64,000 bases of DNA from contig NW_006768807.1 in assembly GCF_000204055.1 (NCBI RefSeq), positions 91,149 through 155,148 on the forward strand, given 5' to 3'. Source of the stretch: Melampsora larici-populina 98AG31 (taxonomy: Eukaryota > Basidiomycota > Pucciniomycetes > Pucciniales > Melampsoraceae). The notes beneath the pieces were generated by a model. That model saw only the letters and a program-made list of their open reading frames with translations. It had not been told where the DNA came from and did not search any database. Shown here one piece after another: positions 23,574 through 36,230 of this stretch (the stretch's first letter is position 1; each line of letters starts with the position of its first letter). Made by a program: the position numbers and the translations under genes.

Positions 23574-24293
23574 TAATTCTTTTCATACAAATCCGCTACT
23601 AGTGATTTACAGTTTGTAAATTACATAATCCACTCTCCTTCGTTGAATGAGCTATCTACCAACATAATCTGACGTCATTTGACATATGTAACAAGCTGAA
23701 AACCTTCATTTTTGACAAAATTCACCCATTTTCACTACTTTTCACAGCTGCTACTCCTCTTTTCTTGCTCATGTAATATGAAAGCATCCTCTATAACCTT
23801 AAAAATCCTGGAAAATCCTCTTGGCAACCTTAAATTCAACTATTACCACCAATACATATCCAAACTATACGTATACCCCTTGTTTACCAACTTCAAAAAA
23901 GTACCTTTTCCCTAATAACTTCTGTTTCTCCTTATCAACCTTCAAGATTAAAATTGTTACAGTATAATATAATGATATTCTTCCATATTCTAACCTTACT
24001 AAACCCATAAACCTAATATTACTACCCTAAAAACCATTCCCAAGCCCGTATACCTATATTTTCGATTTTTTCTTATGTTTTTCTTTCTTTTTGTAATAAG
24101 TTTGTGAATGAACCTTAATGATCTTAATAAGTAATATGAATTAAAATCATGTAATCTTGACCCAATGACCAATACATAAGCCCATAAGAGCTTCAATTGA
24201 TCTCAAAACCTCTATTTCGAATTTCCTTCCCTGCTAAACTTCTCAAGTAAACTGGTAAACTGCTAATAATGAATTTTTTGATTGATCCCATAA

Positions 24294-25726
24294 ATTGATC
24301 ACCACACCGGCTCTGAACTTGAGGCTTTTATCCAGTCTCAGCAAGCAAATCATCACCATAATTTCAACTTAGCTTTGGCTATTGGTCAAGCGCTTGATTT
24401 ACTCGCTCACCTGCAATATGTCAAACCAAGGATTCACAACCGATTGACAGCGTTCCAAGTACTAAGGTTTTGCAAAGTCTTTAATGGAGCCAAACACAAT
24501 TTTCTTTGCCATGTGAGTTCCATTTGCTTCTACTCTCATGTACTTCAAGTCTAGTTGTGATCTCCGCCATACATTTTAACCAGGCCCGGATGTCGAGCAA
24601 GAACTTCAACCATTTAGCAAATCTAATCCAATATGATCTAATTTTCCATAGCAACTCCTCTGTACATCAATCACCTGTTGAGTGGCAGTTACTGGTCACC
24701 TTATGTTGTTTAGGTTCAAGTGGAAATGGGGGTAGTGCTTATATGATAGGTCGGATGTTTGGATTTATTGGCGGTAACTGGTAACTGGAAGTCCTGGTCC
24801 TTGAGACGTTACTGACTATAGTTGTGTGTCTTTAGAAGGGTCCGTACACAACTTTACGCACTGTTTTTTTGAAGAGGTTTTGAAATTGGAAAATCAATAT
24901 GTCTATTGGCCAAATCAAGAAGAAAGAAATTGTATCAAGAGGCATATTGGCAATTGGTCTTTCTTTCAGGACTGTGTAGGATTCATTGACGGCACCTTAA
25001 TTCTGCTGGCATTTGCACCAACAAAAGATCCAGAAGATTTCTGGGCCCGTAAGCATACATATGCTCTCAATACAATGTTAGTACCAGATCATCATGGTCG
25101 AATCATATATTATCTACATGGGTGGTGTGACAGTGTACACAACCAACGTATCTTTGCATCATCACAAGTGAGCAATTTTCTTTTTGAAAGCTGGGGATTT
25201 TTTGTTGAATTTTTCGCCTTGTATCTTGTATGTGTAGCTTGCACAGCATCCGGACGAAATTTTTGGCAAAAACAAATACATTTTGGCGGACTCTGGGTAT
25301 ACGTGTGCACGGAATATCATTCCAACATTCAAGAGTCCGAGAACTAACACCTTAGATGCAGTCAGGTGTGATTTCAACCAAGCTCTGAGTGAGAAACGAG
25401 TTGTCAGTGAACACAGTAACAGCCAACTTAAGCTTTGTTTTTAATTATTGCAAAACTTACAAATCATTATCCAAGACGTACCTTCAGCACAACGTGCTGT
25501 TACCTGGAGTAAGGTATGCTGTATCCTGCATAACTTTTCAATCAAATCCAAAGAATCATTGATTGATGTGGAACCCCATCAAGAATATCATGATGAACGC
25601 AACTTTGATGAGCCACTCTATGAGGATCGAAACACATCATATCAAAGAAGAAATGAGCTCCTGCAACAGTTTAGGCATTATCGAGAGCATAGAAACCAAT
25701 CTCAGTTTACTTGGAATTGTTTGTAG
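24294..25726 (+). pseudogene. PIF/Harbinger DDE transposase, four exons, one in-frame stop
   Basis: Nuclease of the HARBI1/DDE_Tnp_4 family. Exons: about 24294-24512, 24584-24773, 24836-25167 and 25238-25726. Introns 24513-24583, 24774-24835 and 25168-25237 have GT...AG ends, and every join keeps frame. Domain landmarks: a helical N-terminal part (ARMSSKNFNHLANLI), the FGFIGEGSVHNFT segment across the second intron, the first catalytic Asp in GFIDGTL, the second in LADSGYT (created by the third splice), and Glu in VVSEHSNSQLK. The C-terminal region has CCILHNF. A TAA at 25442-25444 interrupts the last exon just after the Glu, so the protein is truncated unless read through. The true start is unclear; an in-frame TAA lies at 24291. 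Confidence 0.82.
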
Positions 25727-26481
25727 TTTAAGATGAAATCTCTCCAAATTATCTTAGTTATCTTGGAATTGTTTGTGGTTTAAGATGAAAACTCTCAAAA
25801 TTGAATTGTAATTGTTTGGCTTAATGTTTGATTTTTTGATTGATTGTGAAATGTACTTGAAGTTATTTTGGCTATAACATCTAACACACCTTTGATGAGT
25901 CTCTCTGATGAGTAGCAAGACTCATAAAATTAAGTGTGAAATTCAAATATTTCTTTGACACAATTGGGGCAACATAGACAACAAATATTTTGATTCATTT
26001 CACTATAAGAGTAAGTATTCTGAGTCACATCACACAAGAAGACTGATGACCAGTTAAAGTCTAAAGCTTTCCATACTTTCTGATAAAAATTTGTATTTGA
26101 AGTGATCAAATGGTCACTAACAATTTTATTGACCAAATCAATAGATATATATTGAGAGATATATACAAATCAGCTATTGCCTTGCAAACATAATAGACTT
26201 TCTTCAGCCTATTTAATAGAAAACTTCTTTATTCATCATCAAGGGGAAACAAAAATGAAGTTATTCACATTACTAAAGACCATCAATGATCTCCTGAGCC
26301 ATCTCTTGAGCCTCATGAAGTGAAAGGCCAGCTGTGCAAAGTTTGGTAATCATATCGGTCTTTTCTTTAGCCAGCTCCAATTTGGACAACCCCGATCCCT
26401 CGCACCCAGACAAGGCCCGACGCTCTTGATCTAATTCATGTTCAAATTTACACAGTGACGATCTGGGTGCAATACATTCAA

Positions 26482-27245
26482 CTTCAAAATCAATCTTTCA
26501 TGCTAGAACTAAACATATAGAAATTCAGTACCATTGGATACGTGAAGTTGTGAAGAAAGGAGATCTTACTATCAGACACTGTCCTACTCACTTGATGGTG
26601 GCAGATTTACTTACAGAGCAACTTCCTAAAGAGCAGTTTTCAAATTTAAGGAAGAGTTTGGGTTTAAGGTTTCTGGGTTGATGCTCTTTGAGGGGGTGTG
26701 TTACGATAGTATCTTATTAGGTAGTCAAAGATCATATTCCCAGAAAGGAAATGAGCAAGTGGTGGAGGATTTAGAAAATGTAGTGAGCTAGAGTTGGCAA
26801 GTATGAGATGTACACAGGGGTGAACAATTTGGAAGATTGAATCAAGGGGTAATGGAGGAATTCTTTTGGGGGTTATCTGTTCTCTTTTGTATTTTCTTTT
26901 CCCTCTTTTACTGATTCTTTTCATGCCGAAAAGAATCAGTGAGTTGTCTTTATTTTTCATCATCAATTTTTTCTCTTCTCATATTTTACTAATAATCTCT
27001 ATTTTTATCACTTAGATCTTAATCAACTTTAGTTGTCTGTTTTAACCTTCATCTTACGCGTGCTCTCATTTCCTTTCGAGCTTGCAGGTAGAACTTCTTC
27101 TCTCCTTCTTGATGAGATGTCTTTCTGTCTTTAACTTTTTCTTTTCTTGTGTTGTCTTCTTGGTGTGTTAGGTTAGTTCCTGTTCTCGACGTTGACTAGC
27201 GGATTGCTGTAGTCTAACGCCAGAACCCCAGGACCTGTGCCCTCA
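26482..27245 (+). mobile_element. Ty1/copia 3' end: RNase H tail plus LTR
   Basis: An open segment 26482-26681 encodes the C-terminal copia RNase H pattern: HARTKHIEIQYHWIRE, then ADLLTEQLP and a stop. A purine tract GAGGGGGTG follows, then the LTR start TGTTACGATAG at 26699. The LTR end is uncertain (perhaps CCCTCA at 27245). It sits between the two genes of the Harbinger element and has no upstream pol, so it is a truncated insertion. Confidence 0.75.
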
Positions 27246-27415
27246 GGTTAGTAATGTCGAAAAGAATCAATCTTAATCAACTTTAGTTGTCTGTTTTAAC
27301 CTTCATCTTACGTGTGCTCTCATTTCCTTTTGAGCTCGCAGGTTAGTTCCTGTTCTCGACGTTGACTAGCGGATTGCTGTAGTCTAACGCCAGAACCCCA
27401 GAACCTGTGCCCTCA
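27246..27415 (+). repeat. Partial duplicate of the copia LTR 3' half
   Basis: After the first LTR end, the LTR sequence from TTAATCAACTTTAGTTG to CCTGTGCCCTCA is repeated nearly exactly at 27274-27415, but lacks the internal stretch of about 95 bp (27088-27170 region) found in the first copy. Confidence 0.7.
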
Positions 27416-27621
27416 GTGTTCACATTTCTCTACTACAGTTCAATCCAGCGTAGACGTCATCTCAAGATACCTTTTAGGATCTTGAGTGTTTTACTGTTGA
27501 GAACTAGCTTTTATAAAGATACACCATTTGGGAAGAAAAGGAGATCTAACTTACCTTTAGTAGTATTTGCAGCCAACATCCTGATTTATTCCTCCTTCTC
27601 TTTGGTCAAAGTCCCCTTTGC

Positions 27622-28612
27622 TCAGTGAGCCTCAATATCTATCTCAACACCCTGCTGGATTGTAGCGCCCCCCCCTTCACCAGTTGACTTACACCATCTT
27701 TCAGCTTCTTTGAATTTGGCTTCCAAAATGTTGATCTAAATAGTAAAAGGGCAAAGATAAAAAAAGTCAGAAACTTGGATACCAGAAGACAAAGTACATA
27801 AATAAAACAATAACCTTCTGTTTCACACCATCCCATTTGGGTGTTTCAAAACCTCTTGCACCAAGATACAGAGCACATCTCCTTGAACATTCTTTCTTTC
27901 CTGGAAGGCCCATCCAATATCTGTTGTAGTTAGTTGAGATTGTATCGATGCTATCCATACACATCCACTGCTTGTCACCTGAGAACTCTTGATCACCTCA
28001 AGTTAAACAACTCCATTCTACTATCAAGTCCAACATTGTTTTCCCTTCTGAATTTAATTCTTTCTGCCATGAAATTTGTTTCCGAGTTGCCCCATCTTCA
28101 GCACTGGTCGAATTGGTTGTAGCATTTGTAGAAGTTGGTGTTTTCTTTGAATTGGTTGTGGCATTTGTAGAAGTTGGTGTTTTCTTCTTGCTTTTGCTCA
28201 TTGAAGAAGCTGAAGGTTGATTGTTTGATTTTCGAATTCCACGTCCTTTCTTAAGCTTATCCACAGGTTCTTCCGTTGCATCAGGGTTTGTAGGTGCAGT
28301 TGCAGCAGTGTTTGATGATATAGAAGATGGCATGACTATTGCTGAAGGAAGAGAAGCTGCAGTGCCTGCTGGAAGATGTTGACTTGTGGGATACATGAAG
28401 ACAAGGGGTGAGCCAGAAGCAATGAAAGGATGGTGTGCAGGATAAGGCAATACAATTTGAATGGGGGTTGCACCAGAACTGCTTAGCGGATGAGCAAGAC
28501 TCCAGACGGCATCAGTGGAATTTAAAGGTGTTGATGGGGTTTCTTGAAGCACGTTGCAAAGATTGGTTGAATGGGTGCATGTGTTTGGAACTGTAGATGA
28601 TTGAGGGGGCAT
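27622..28612 (-). pseudogene. SANT/Myb-like partner protein of the Harbinger element
   Basis: Exon 1 28612-27815 and exon 2 27735-27622 join in frame. The N-terminal half is Ser/Thr/Pro-rich, followed by a basic Lys-rich stretch (KSKKKTPTSTNATTN, repeated). The C-terminal half has the SANT-like arrangement found in transposon partner proteins: SWQKELNSEG...LIVEW, STNYNRYWMG, ILEAKFKEAERWCKSTGEG. Harbinger elements need such a DNA-binding partner for transposition. A TGA at 28000-27998 interrupts the frame between LIVEWSCLT and GDQEF; it could be a nonsense change or part of an unrecognised short intron. The intron donor here (GTTATT) is weak. Confidence 0.65.
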
Positions 28613-28776
28613 GGTATGAATTTGGATATGAAAAGTTTGGGTATACAGGAGCACGTGGCATGGAAGCAGGGAAAACTACCCCTCGAAAATATAGTTTTAG
28701 ATACTTGTATATAGTCGTGAGAAAACTATATACCAAAAACCATATACAACTATACTCAACTTTGAGTACCGTAATT

Positions 28777-30176
28777 GTCCACAGCCACTTCTGACTTTTT
28801 TTTTCTGAATCTGGCTTTGTTTTGGCACCAATCCCAAATCCAATTCAAATCACTCAACACTACCAGGCTTGGGTAGGCGGCTTATGTACCTAGCTCAACA
28901 AAATAACTTGTGATCAACAATTTTCAAAACTTCTGTAATCAAATCTATTTCATTTTAAAGACTCTGTCTCTTTCTTCTTCCTCTTTTTCTTTTTCTTTCT
29001 CTTTCTCTTTTTTCTTTCTTCTTCTCTTTCTTCATCAACCAATAAGCTCATAATTCAATCTCATTCTCATTATCTCAAAATAAATCATGTACATTCAAAC
29101 CACAAAAAAAGAAAACCAAAAAAAAAATAAAGCAAAAAAAAAACCAAAACTCCCCAAAAAAGAATAAAAGTCAAAAAGAAAAAAAAATCCAAACTGATCA
29201 TTTTTCTAAAATATCTTATTTTCTTTCATTTAAATCTATTGGTTGTATTTATATATAACTCTAATCTAAAACACAAAAACCAATTTCAATTCCCAAGTTA
29301 AAATAAACATTCATTCATTCATTTTTCATAAAAAGATTTGATTTCCCATCAAGTTTTTTTTTCTTGAAGGTTACTTTCTTTTGTTGGAATTTAGATGATC
29401 AAGTTTAATTTTTTTTTTTGATGTAAATAAAAAAAATATCAATAAATAAAAAAAATCTAAAAAAAAAAACCAAAAAAAGAAAAAAATCTAAAAAAAAAGT
29501 CAGAAAAGAAAAAGCCAAAATAAATAAATAAATAAAACCTATATATAATGAAAAATCACAAGATGTATATCAAACAAAAATCAACAAAGAGAAAGATAAA
29601 AAGAAAACTTAAACCAGAAAAGTCCATAAGAAAAAAAAATGTGTAAACTAAGAGAAAGAGAGAGAGAGAGAAGAGCCAAATTTGAGATGAAAAAAAGAAA
29701 GAAGAGAGAAAGAGATAGAGAAATAGTGTTTCCAGAATCGAGTTGATCAAAAAAAAAAGAACCGAAAAAAAAAATCAAGACAAAAATGAAAGAAAGAAAC
29801 CCAAATCAGAAAGAAAGAGATCTTTTTCGTTATTCTTAAACGAAAACGAACGTCATAAAAATCAGTAAGCTTGAATAAATAAATAAATGATTTTTTTTTC
29901 TCTCTCTTTTGTCAATTTTCATTCATTCTTTCTTCAAGTGTTCTAAAATATAGAAAAGAAAAAAAAACATGAAAAACCAACTTATAAAATAAAAAAAATC
30001 CAATCAAATTCGAAGAAAAAAAAAAGAAAAAAGAAAATCAAGTTTCTTTTTAGTTTATGAATAAATGAATGAATTTTTTTTTGGTTCCAAATTTTGATCA
30101 AAGGGTTTATAATTACTAAAAAGTTTTCAACCAATCCAATTTCCACCCCCCCAAAAAAAAGAACCCCATCAACACA
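28777..30176. other. Low-complexity noncoding region
   Basis: Downstream of the Ser-rich host gene. A pyrimidine-rich tract (28969-29035), many A- and T-runs, AAAGAAAGAG repeats and AATAAATA motifs. No gene; ORFs are Phe/Leu/Ser-rich artefacts of these tracts. Confidence 0.75.
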
Positions 30177-32918
30177 TCAGTTTTCACAAAACTTAAACCT
30201 ATTGGTAAGAGAAAAAGAGACAAGAAAAAAACAAACCACAAAGAAATGAGTATGAACTCTCGAAGAATGATGAACTTCCATTTCGTCCATTTTAAATGCA
30301 TTCAATTCCTCCTAAACCCCCCAAAAAAACCAAAAAAAAAAAAAGAAATCACATCAACAAAACCAAGGTTATCATTAACTTTTGGAAAGAAAGAATGAAT
30401 GAATGAGATGGTTTACTTTAATCCGTTGAGCTAAACTAGGAGTCAATCGATTACAAGTAGCTGGTCCACCTCTTCGATCATAGATAGCTGGAGGCCAAGT
30501 CGAATGAACTGAAAGGTTTTGAGCAAAAGTCGCTCTTCTATTGATCATTGATTCACCATTAACACCTACCGAAAAAGAAAAAACCACAAAAACTTCAATA
30601 TGAAATCCAAAAAACCTCTTCTCTAATCAGTTTTTGTGATGCTTACTTTTAAGAATTCCTTTTTTCGGTAAAGCTTCTTTCATAGGTAAAGTCACACTAT
30701 TTCCAAATAAAGATTCAGCATCATACTCATCAACATCATACGATTCTCTTTCTTCTCTAATCGCTTCATCCGATCCATCCTGATCGTCTTCCTTCAAGAC
30801 TTCTTTTCCTCTCAACGTCGTTTCATCATCATCATCATCATTCTCATCTGTTTCTGAATTGGTTTGTAAAGGATTTTGAAGAACTGATGAACTAGAACTG
30901 GTCTGTTGAGTTGATTGAGACGTTTGTCCAAAACTCGATCCCCACTTCCATTTGTTCTTTAACTTTTCTTTTTCTTTTTCAATCATCTTCTTTCTAGACT
31001 CGTTTGGATCCACCCCATTACCACCTTCGCTCTGATTACCTAAGACCACACCCATCGGTTTTTCAAACTTCTTTGACGATGATGAAGAAGATCCATTTGC
31101 CGAATTAGGTTTATGATGATGACTCTTAGCTGCTGCTGCTTCTCTCTGAGCATACTCTTGTTTCTGTTTAAGAATAAAAGCAGCAGCTGGGGTCAATCCA
31201 TCCAAACTTTCTTCTTCGCTCACAACCACTTTCATGCCTTCATTCGTCTTCTTTCCCTTCTTGACATCTTCTTCTTCTCTACTCTCTTCATTCATACTCG
31301 TCAGATTCTCCTTCTTATTATCTTTAAAAATCTTCGTTAATCCCATCACACTATTCCTTCTAGCTGTTCTACCCAAGTTTCCTAGTTTTCTTATCATCAC
31401 ACTTGCTGAACTGACGGTTGAACTGATCGAAAGATTATCGGTTGACGAATTTGCTCGACTGTTTAAAAGTCCAAACCTTCGACTCGTCCCATTACTCTTG
31501 GGAGGTTTAGATGTGACGAGTGGATCGGAAGAGGTGATGACCGATGGTGAAAGTAATGTGTTAGATCGGTTCAGAGAAGTCAGTTGGGCTGGTCCTGATT
31601 CAGGTATAGAGGATTGAATCATATCATCATGTAAGGCTCCAATACTCAAGGCTCTTCTTAATTTGAATCCTAGCTTAGGTTTAGGTTTGAATCCAGTGTT
31701 TGGAACGTTTAGAGTAGGATTAGGAAATCCTGTTGGGGTTGATGTGGTCGTACTCATTCGATCCACACTTGTGCTTGGAGTGCTTGGATCAAGTACTTGA
31801 TCAGGTTCAGAGATCGTTTCTTCACTATTCTCTTCACTCGCCAGATCTACTTTACTTTCGGCTAGAGCAGGTGAAGAAGGTGCAGGTACAGCTGCAGGTG
31901 ATGCTCCAGGTGGCGGAGCTGGTGAACGTGTGCCTTGTGCTAACGGACTAGGTTTTCGTACCATGGCGTTAGGACGAGGAGGATGAGGATTAGAACTAGA
32001 ACTATTGAGATTCGACATTGAAGGATGATTCGAATTAGGTTTAGTAGAACTTGGGTTTTGATTGATTTGAGAAAAAGGATCGTGGGGTTGAAGAGCAGGA
32101 CTGGCGCGTGGTGAAGAAGTGGTACTAGACGGCTTCGTTGAACTATCACGTCTGATCCGATGATGAGAGTTTGTAAGGACAGGTGTACGATCACTTTGAG
32201 TACTATCAGTACGAGTTCGACTAGGAATATGAATTGAAGAAGGTCGACTGTTTTGCACAAGACTAGATCCTGTTCCGGTTCCGGTTCCGGTTCCGATGCT
32301 CGGTCTCGAATGATGAGAAGAAGGTAATGAAGAATTCGAACCACGATGAGAATGAGCTTGAGCGTAGAGTGGTTGAGGATAAGATTGAAGTTTATGCTTT
32401 GATTGATGAGATAGATAATCACTATGACCTGAAGGAGAAGAATTACGAGAGGTTGAAGTAGAAGAAGGACGAGAGAAGGTAGGTGAGATTTGATCAGATT
32501 GATGGTGTTGGTGTTGATGTTGATTTGAATGAAAGATGAGGGGATTGAAGATGGCTAATTGAGGAGAGAGTGAATGAGGATTAAAGCTATAGGGTTGAGG
32601 TGAGATCATGAGGTGAGGGGGAGGGAAGGGATGGACTAGATTGGAAGGGTGAGAATGAGGAATGTGCGCGGATTGATGATTGTATTTTGATGTCTGATGA
32701 TTTGATTTTAATGATGATGATGATTGAGTTTGATGAGTTGGTGGTGATGGTTGTTGTTGTTGTTGCTGTTGGTGGTGATATGTTGAGTTAATCCTAGCAT
32801 TAGAATGGTTGTTGTTAGTATTGTTATTATTGTTAGTATTATTGTTGTTATTGGATGATGAAGTCGATCGAACGAATTCAGGAATTGATGAAGAAGTTGA
32901 AGATTGAGCTACTAACAT
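30177..32918 (-). CDS. Ser/Asn/Gln-rich conserved fungal protein, three exons
   Basis: Exons 32918-30647, 30565-30417 and 30311-30177. Introns have GTAAGC...GTAG and GTAAAC...TTTAG ends and both joins keep frame, giving about 850 residues. The first 350 residues are disordered (poly-Asn, poly-Gln, His-rich, Gly-Thr repeat). Conserved-looking islands follow: KLGFKLRRALSIGALHDD, SVMIRKLGNLGRTARRNS, FKDNKKE, LTPAAAFILKQKQEYA, and LPKKGILKS at the exon 1/2 junction. Exon 2 carries STWPPAIYDRRGG and CNRLTPSLAQRIK; exon 3 carries EELNAFKMDEMEVH and RVHTHFF. These C-terminal blocks match a widespread uncharacterised fungal family as I remember it; a role in polarity or signalling is only a guess. 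It is the best-preserved host gene in the window. Confidence 0.85.
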
Positions 32919-34429
32919 CTTGGATTGATTGATTGATTAATCAAAACTCAGATAAGTTTGAAACTATTTCTCTTTAGTCAAATCAGAGAATATCAAATCA
33001 CCAAATCAAAACTCAATCAAAATCAAAAATCAAAAGTAAAATTCACTTAAAAACTTGAAAAATACTTTGTCAATCCAATTCATCAATTCAATTCAATTCA
33101 ATTCAAATCACAACTCAAAGCTTAACTTAAGGTACTTATCACCTTACCTTAAACTAACTTCATCACCAACCCACTTAACGGCTTAAGTTCTACACTTATG
33201 ATCTCTCAGCAATCCATGCACCACCCTCATATTGGTCTTAAAAATTATCCCTCCCTCTATAACCTTCAAATCTCACATTCTTAATGCCTGAAGCGGCGGA
33301 TCACAAGACTTCAAGCACACCCAACAGTCAAGGCCAACAACACTTACAGGATGTACTTTGGTTTCTCGCGTGTCTAAAACACTCAAGGCCCCATTGAGCA
33401 GCCAGATTTGCATGTGTATACCTCACATTCATACAAGTATGCAATGTAACACAATCAAAAAGCACATTTGCCTCACTTTAATGAAGGTCAATGCACATGA
33501 ACTCTTGAGGTTTGAAAATAATCTGTTTCAAAAACCTTTCATGAGTCAAGATAAAAAAACCTTTTGAGTGTTTGAATTAAACAATTCATCAATACTGAGC
33601 CAGATTGTCGATTTTCTTGACCTGATAATCATAGAGATTTTCAGCAGATCAGCCTGGATGGAATTTCTTTTGGTCAGAAAAGTCCACAATAGATCTCTAT
33701 AAGTTTGTTTCCAAGAACTGTGTTGGATGCCTTGGTCAATGAGAACAGCCAGATCCCTTCACACTTCCCAAAAGAATATCTTTCTTGTGAGGGTGAAAGA
33801 TAATTGAATTTAATGCAGAAAACCAATTCATAAATATAGAAGAAATGTAGAAAAATGATGGAATTGATGAGAGAATTAATGATTTTGTGAATCAAATCTG
33901 ATCATCTTTCACCTTTGAAAAACATATAATATTTGCAATTTCAATCCACAGTCCTCTTAAGCTATTGGTTCACAAAACAAGTCATTGATGGTCTTGATTA
34001 TTGTTGGAAACAGTGGTACAAACCAACTTCCTGAAAAAAACAGTTTTGGTAAACAGGAAAGACCATCATCCATTACTTCAACCAATTTCTGTGAAGAATT
34101 GCCCTGGGCTGAAAGAGGAGAGTATGATCATAATCCCTGGCAAACACACACCAATTCTACCTGAGACTCATTTGGTTTGAGTTTGTGAGCTCATCCTACA
34201 TCAGAATACCTACCATACTGATTCCTGGTGTGATGATGTTTAAGTGGTATCTTGAAAGATGATTTGTTGAGCTGCAAGAACTGAGGTGTATCCAGATTAG
34301 TTAGTCTGGAAATGTGTGGTAAGCACCAAAGTGAATTTCTAGTATTTTCAATTCTTCAAAACTTGCTGCATGTAGAATTACTCGCTACAAGCAATATATC
34401 TTCAACTTACACACAAACTTCTGATTTGG
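32919..34429. other. Upstream and intergenic region, nothing recognised
   Basis: Upstream of the Ser-rich gene: AATTC repeats near 33083-33105, otherwise AT-rich sequence with no supported gene. Confidence 0.5.
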
Positions 34430-34618
34430 TTGAACTTGGTCCTCACAATTGAAGCCAGACCAAAACAAACATATCCTCACTTCAAGGATCGTATTGGTGT
34501 GATGCACAGCACCCATCTACCAGAATTCTTGCCACATCACCTAAATCTAGAATATCAAGCCTACAAGGAGTGCTTCTCACAGAATCTATGGGCAGCTTTG
34601 ATTAGCTTTCCTGGATGA
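34430..34618 (+). pseudogene. Transposase-like fragment, low certainty
   Basis: A 62-residue frame with PHFKDRIGVMHSTHLPE and FSQNLWAALISF. It resembles the region around the first Asp of plant-type PIF/Harbinger transposases (where GALDGTH is usual) with the catalytic Asp position changed. Isolated and decayed. Confidence 0.35.
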
Positions 34619-34789
34619 TTCTTTTAATCTTCATATATTTCTTTTACTTGACATCTTGACTTGAAAGAAGCAAACCACCTACTCACAGTCCAATGTATTT
34701 GCTCCAACTTGATTTGATTCATCTTATATCCAATTCATCTTATATAATTTCTAACACTCAGCCTACTATTACTTCAAGCTTACCTTCTG

Positions 34790-36230
34790 GATATCAGACC
34801 AACAACAGTTTGCCTGCCCCACAATCTTTGCTGTGTATGATCATGCCAACTATAAGAGTCCCAGGGATAATCCCATCATCTGACTCTTGTTGGGGTCTTT
34901 TTGACAGACTCAGAGACATGAGGGATACTCATGACCACCAACAAGATGATCAATCTGCCTTACTACCTGGTAATTAAACACCTTGTGTATTGGTCTGTGA
35001 ACAATCAAAGACAGTTGTAGTAACACCACGGGCATCTATTAGGTTCAATCATATGTGAAACTTAATGTGGTGACAGAGCTCACAATAAGTCTCAAATTTG
35101 GATTGAAACCTATCAAAATCCAAGGTCCCCCCCTTGCCTTTAATAGGTTTCAATCCAAAAATTGAGACTTATTGCGGACTCGGACACCACAACTTTGCTC
35201 AATCGGGTCTCGGACATAATAATTCCCGTGGTGTAAGTAATCTCACTGCCCGCATAGCTGACTCGGCAACAAAATTCCAAGGAGTCCTTGGATGCCCCCC
35301 CAGGAAAAGGGCACCCAAGCAATACCTCTGAGGCAAATTTTGGCCGTTGCTGTTGCCTCAGATTGGACACTTGGTGGGAGCTTCCCTCAGAGTCTAAATC
35401 CAAGGACTCCTCAGAGTTTTGCATCTGAGCCAAATATCCTGGCTGTCTCTATTCTTACTCTTTCACTTTATATGATTTCCTTATGATTAGTTCTCTTTCT
35501 TTAATTTTCTCTACACTCTCTTCTCCCCATTTCATCTTTTATCTCATACCTTGGGATCTAAATTCCCCTAACCATGAGACTGTTGCCTTTCTGACATTGG
35601 ATTCTGAGCCGGCAAGTGTGTAAGTAAGCCTGTACCAGGTGCAAAGGTAAGTGAAAGGTTTATTTTGCAAAAACATTCTTTATCTGCCCCCCAAGTGTGT
35701 GAATTGATGATGATTGATTCTAAAATTTTCAAACTGATGGAATGTTGATTGTTAACTTGCGCTCATCAATTCGTAGGTATTGTTTCCTCCTGTGGTAGAC
35801 TTGGCACAGGATTTGGGAAATCAAAACACCTGCCTCAGAAAAAAGGAAATTTGATAAACTGGCTAAAGAATTTGATTTTTTGTTCAATTACTTTGGTAGC
35901 CTAACTCATGATGGAAATTACATAAGCCAATCTCATCCTTAATTTGCTTTCATTAACATACCTAACAAACAAGATCACTGCACTGTCTGTAGCCACTTGG
36001 CATGTCAGGGCTGTCTCTGGTGCTGTAAGGTAGTTTGAGCTAGTGAAAGATCTTGGCAATCCAACTTCAAGGGACATCAAGATGGATAAAGACAATCTGG
36101 AAAGGCCAGCCAAGGTTGTGTAGGTTGAAACCAGGAAATGCAGGCTGGTGATAAACTCCCTCTGACCAAATCCAGGACCATACTGAAAACTAACCCTTTC
36201 CATCAAGATCAACAATTTTCTCTTACTTCA
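34790..36230 (+). pseudogene. Decayed second hAT copy, plus strand
   Basis: The frame ending at 34977 contains SGYQTNN, VPGIIPSSDS, GLFDRLRDMRD and QSALLPGN. It aligns with the N-terminal exon of the minus-strand hAT at 43734-43512, and is followed by the same donor GGTAATT. Near 35770-35800 the phrase VDLAQD recurs, matching the second hAT exon. The rest to about 36.2 kb is too broken to read. This copy faces the minus-strand copy tail to tail. Confidence 0.55.
35067..35190. mobile_element. Hairpin MITE
   Basis: Inverted arms of about 45 bp begin GTGGTG and share CAATAAGTCTCAA...TTGGATTGAAACCTAT, separated by a short G/C-poor loop with a C-run. No clear target duplication seen. It lies inside the decayed plus-strand hAT region. 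Confidence 0.65.

Larger units (their letters stand above)
21466..28773. mobile_element. PIF/Harbinger DNA transposon, about 7.3 kb
   Basis: The left end TATGGTACTCAAAGCTG and right end (complement TACGGTACTCAAAGTTG) are inverted repeats, continued by matching TATATAGTTTTT-rich subterminal sequence. Both are flanked by ATT (21463-21465, 28774-28776). Between them lie a Harbinger DDE transposase gene (plus strand) and a SANT/Myb-like gene (minus strand), the usual pair in this superfamily. A copia fragment (26482-27245) and a TA-flanked MITE (23364-23573) are nested inside and account for part of the length. The 3-bp duplication size fits Harbinger, though ATT is not the common TWA. Both genes carry an in-frame stop, so this copy is probably no longer autonomous. 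Confidence 0.75.

Noticed and set aside
31113..32422. ORFs on other frames over the Ser-rich host gene (75-160 residues)
   Set aside because: They shadow the long minus-strand exon, whose frame is supported by splice joins and conserved blocks.
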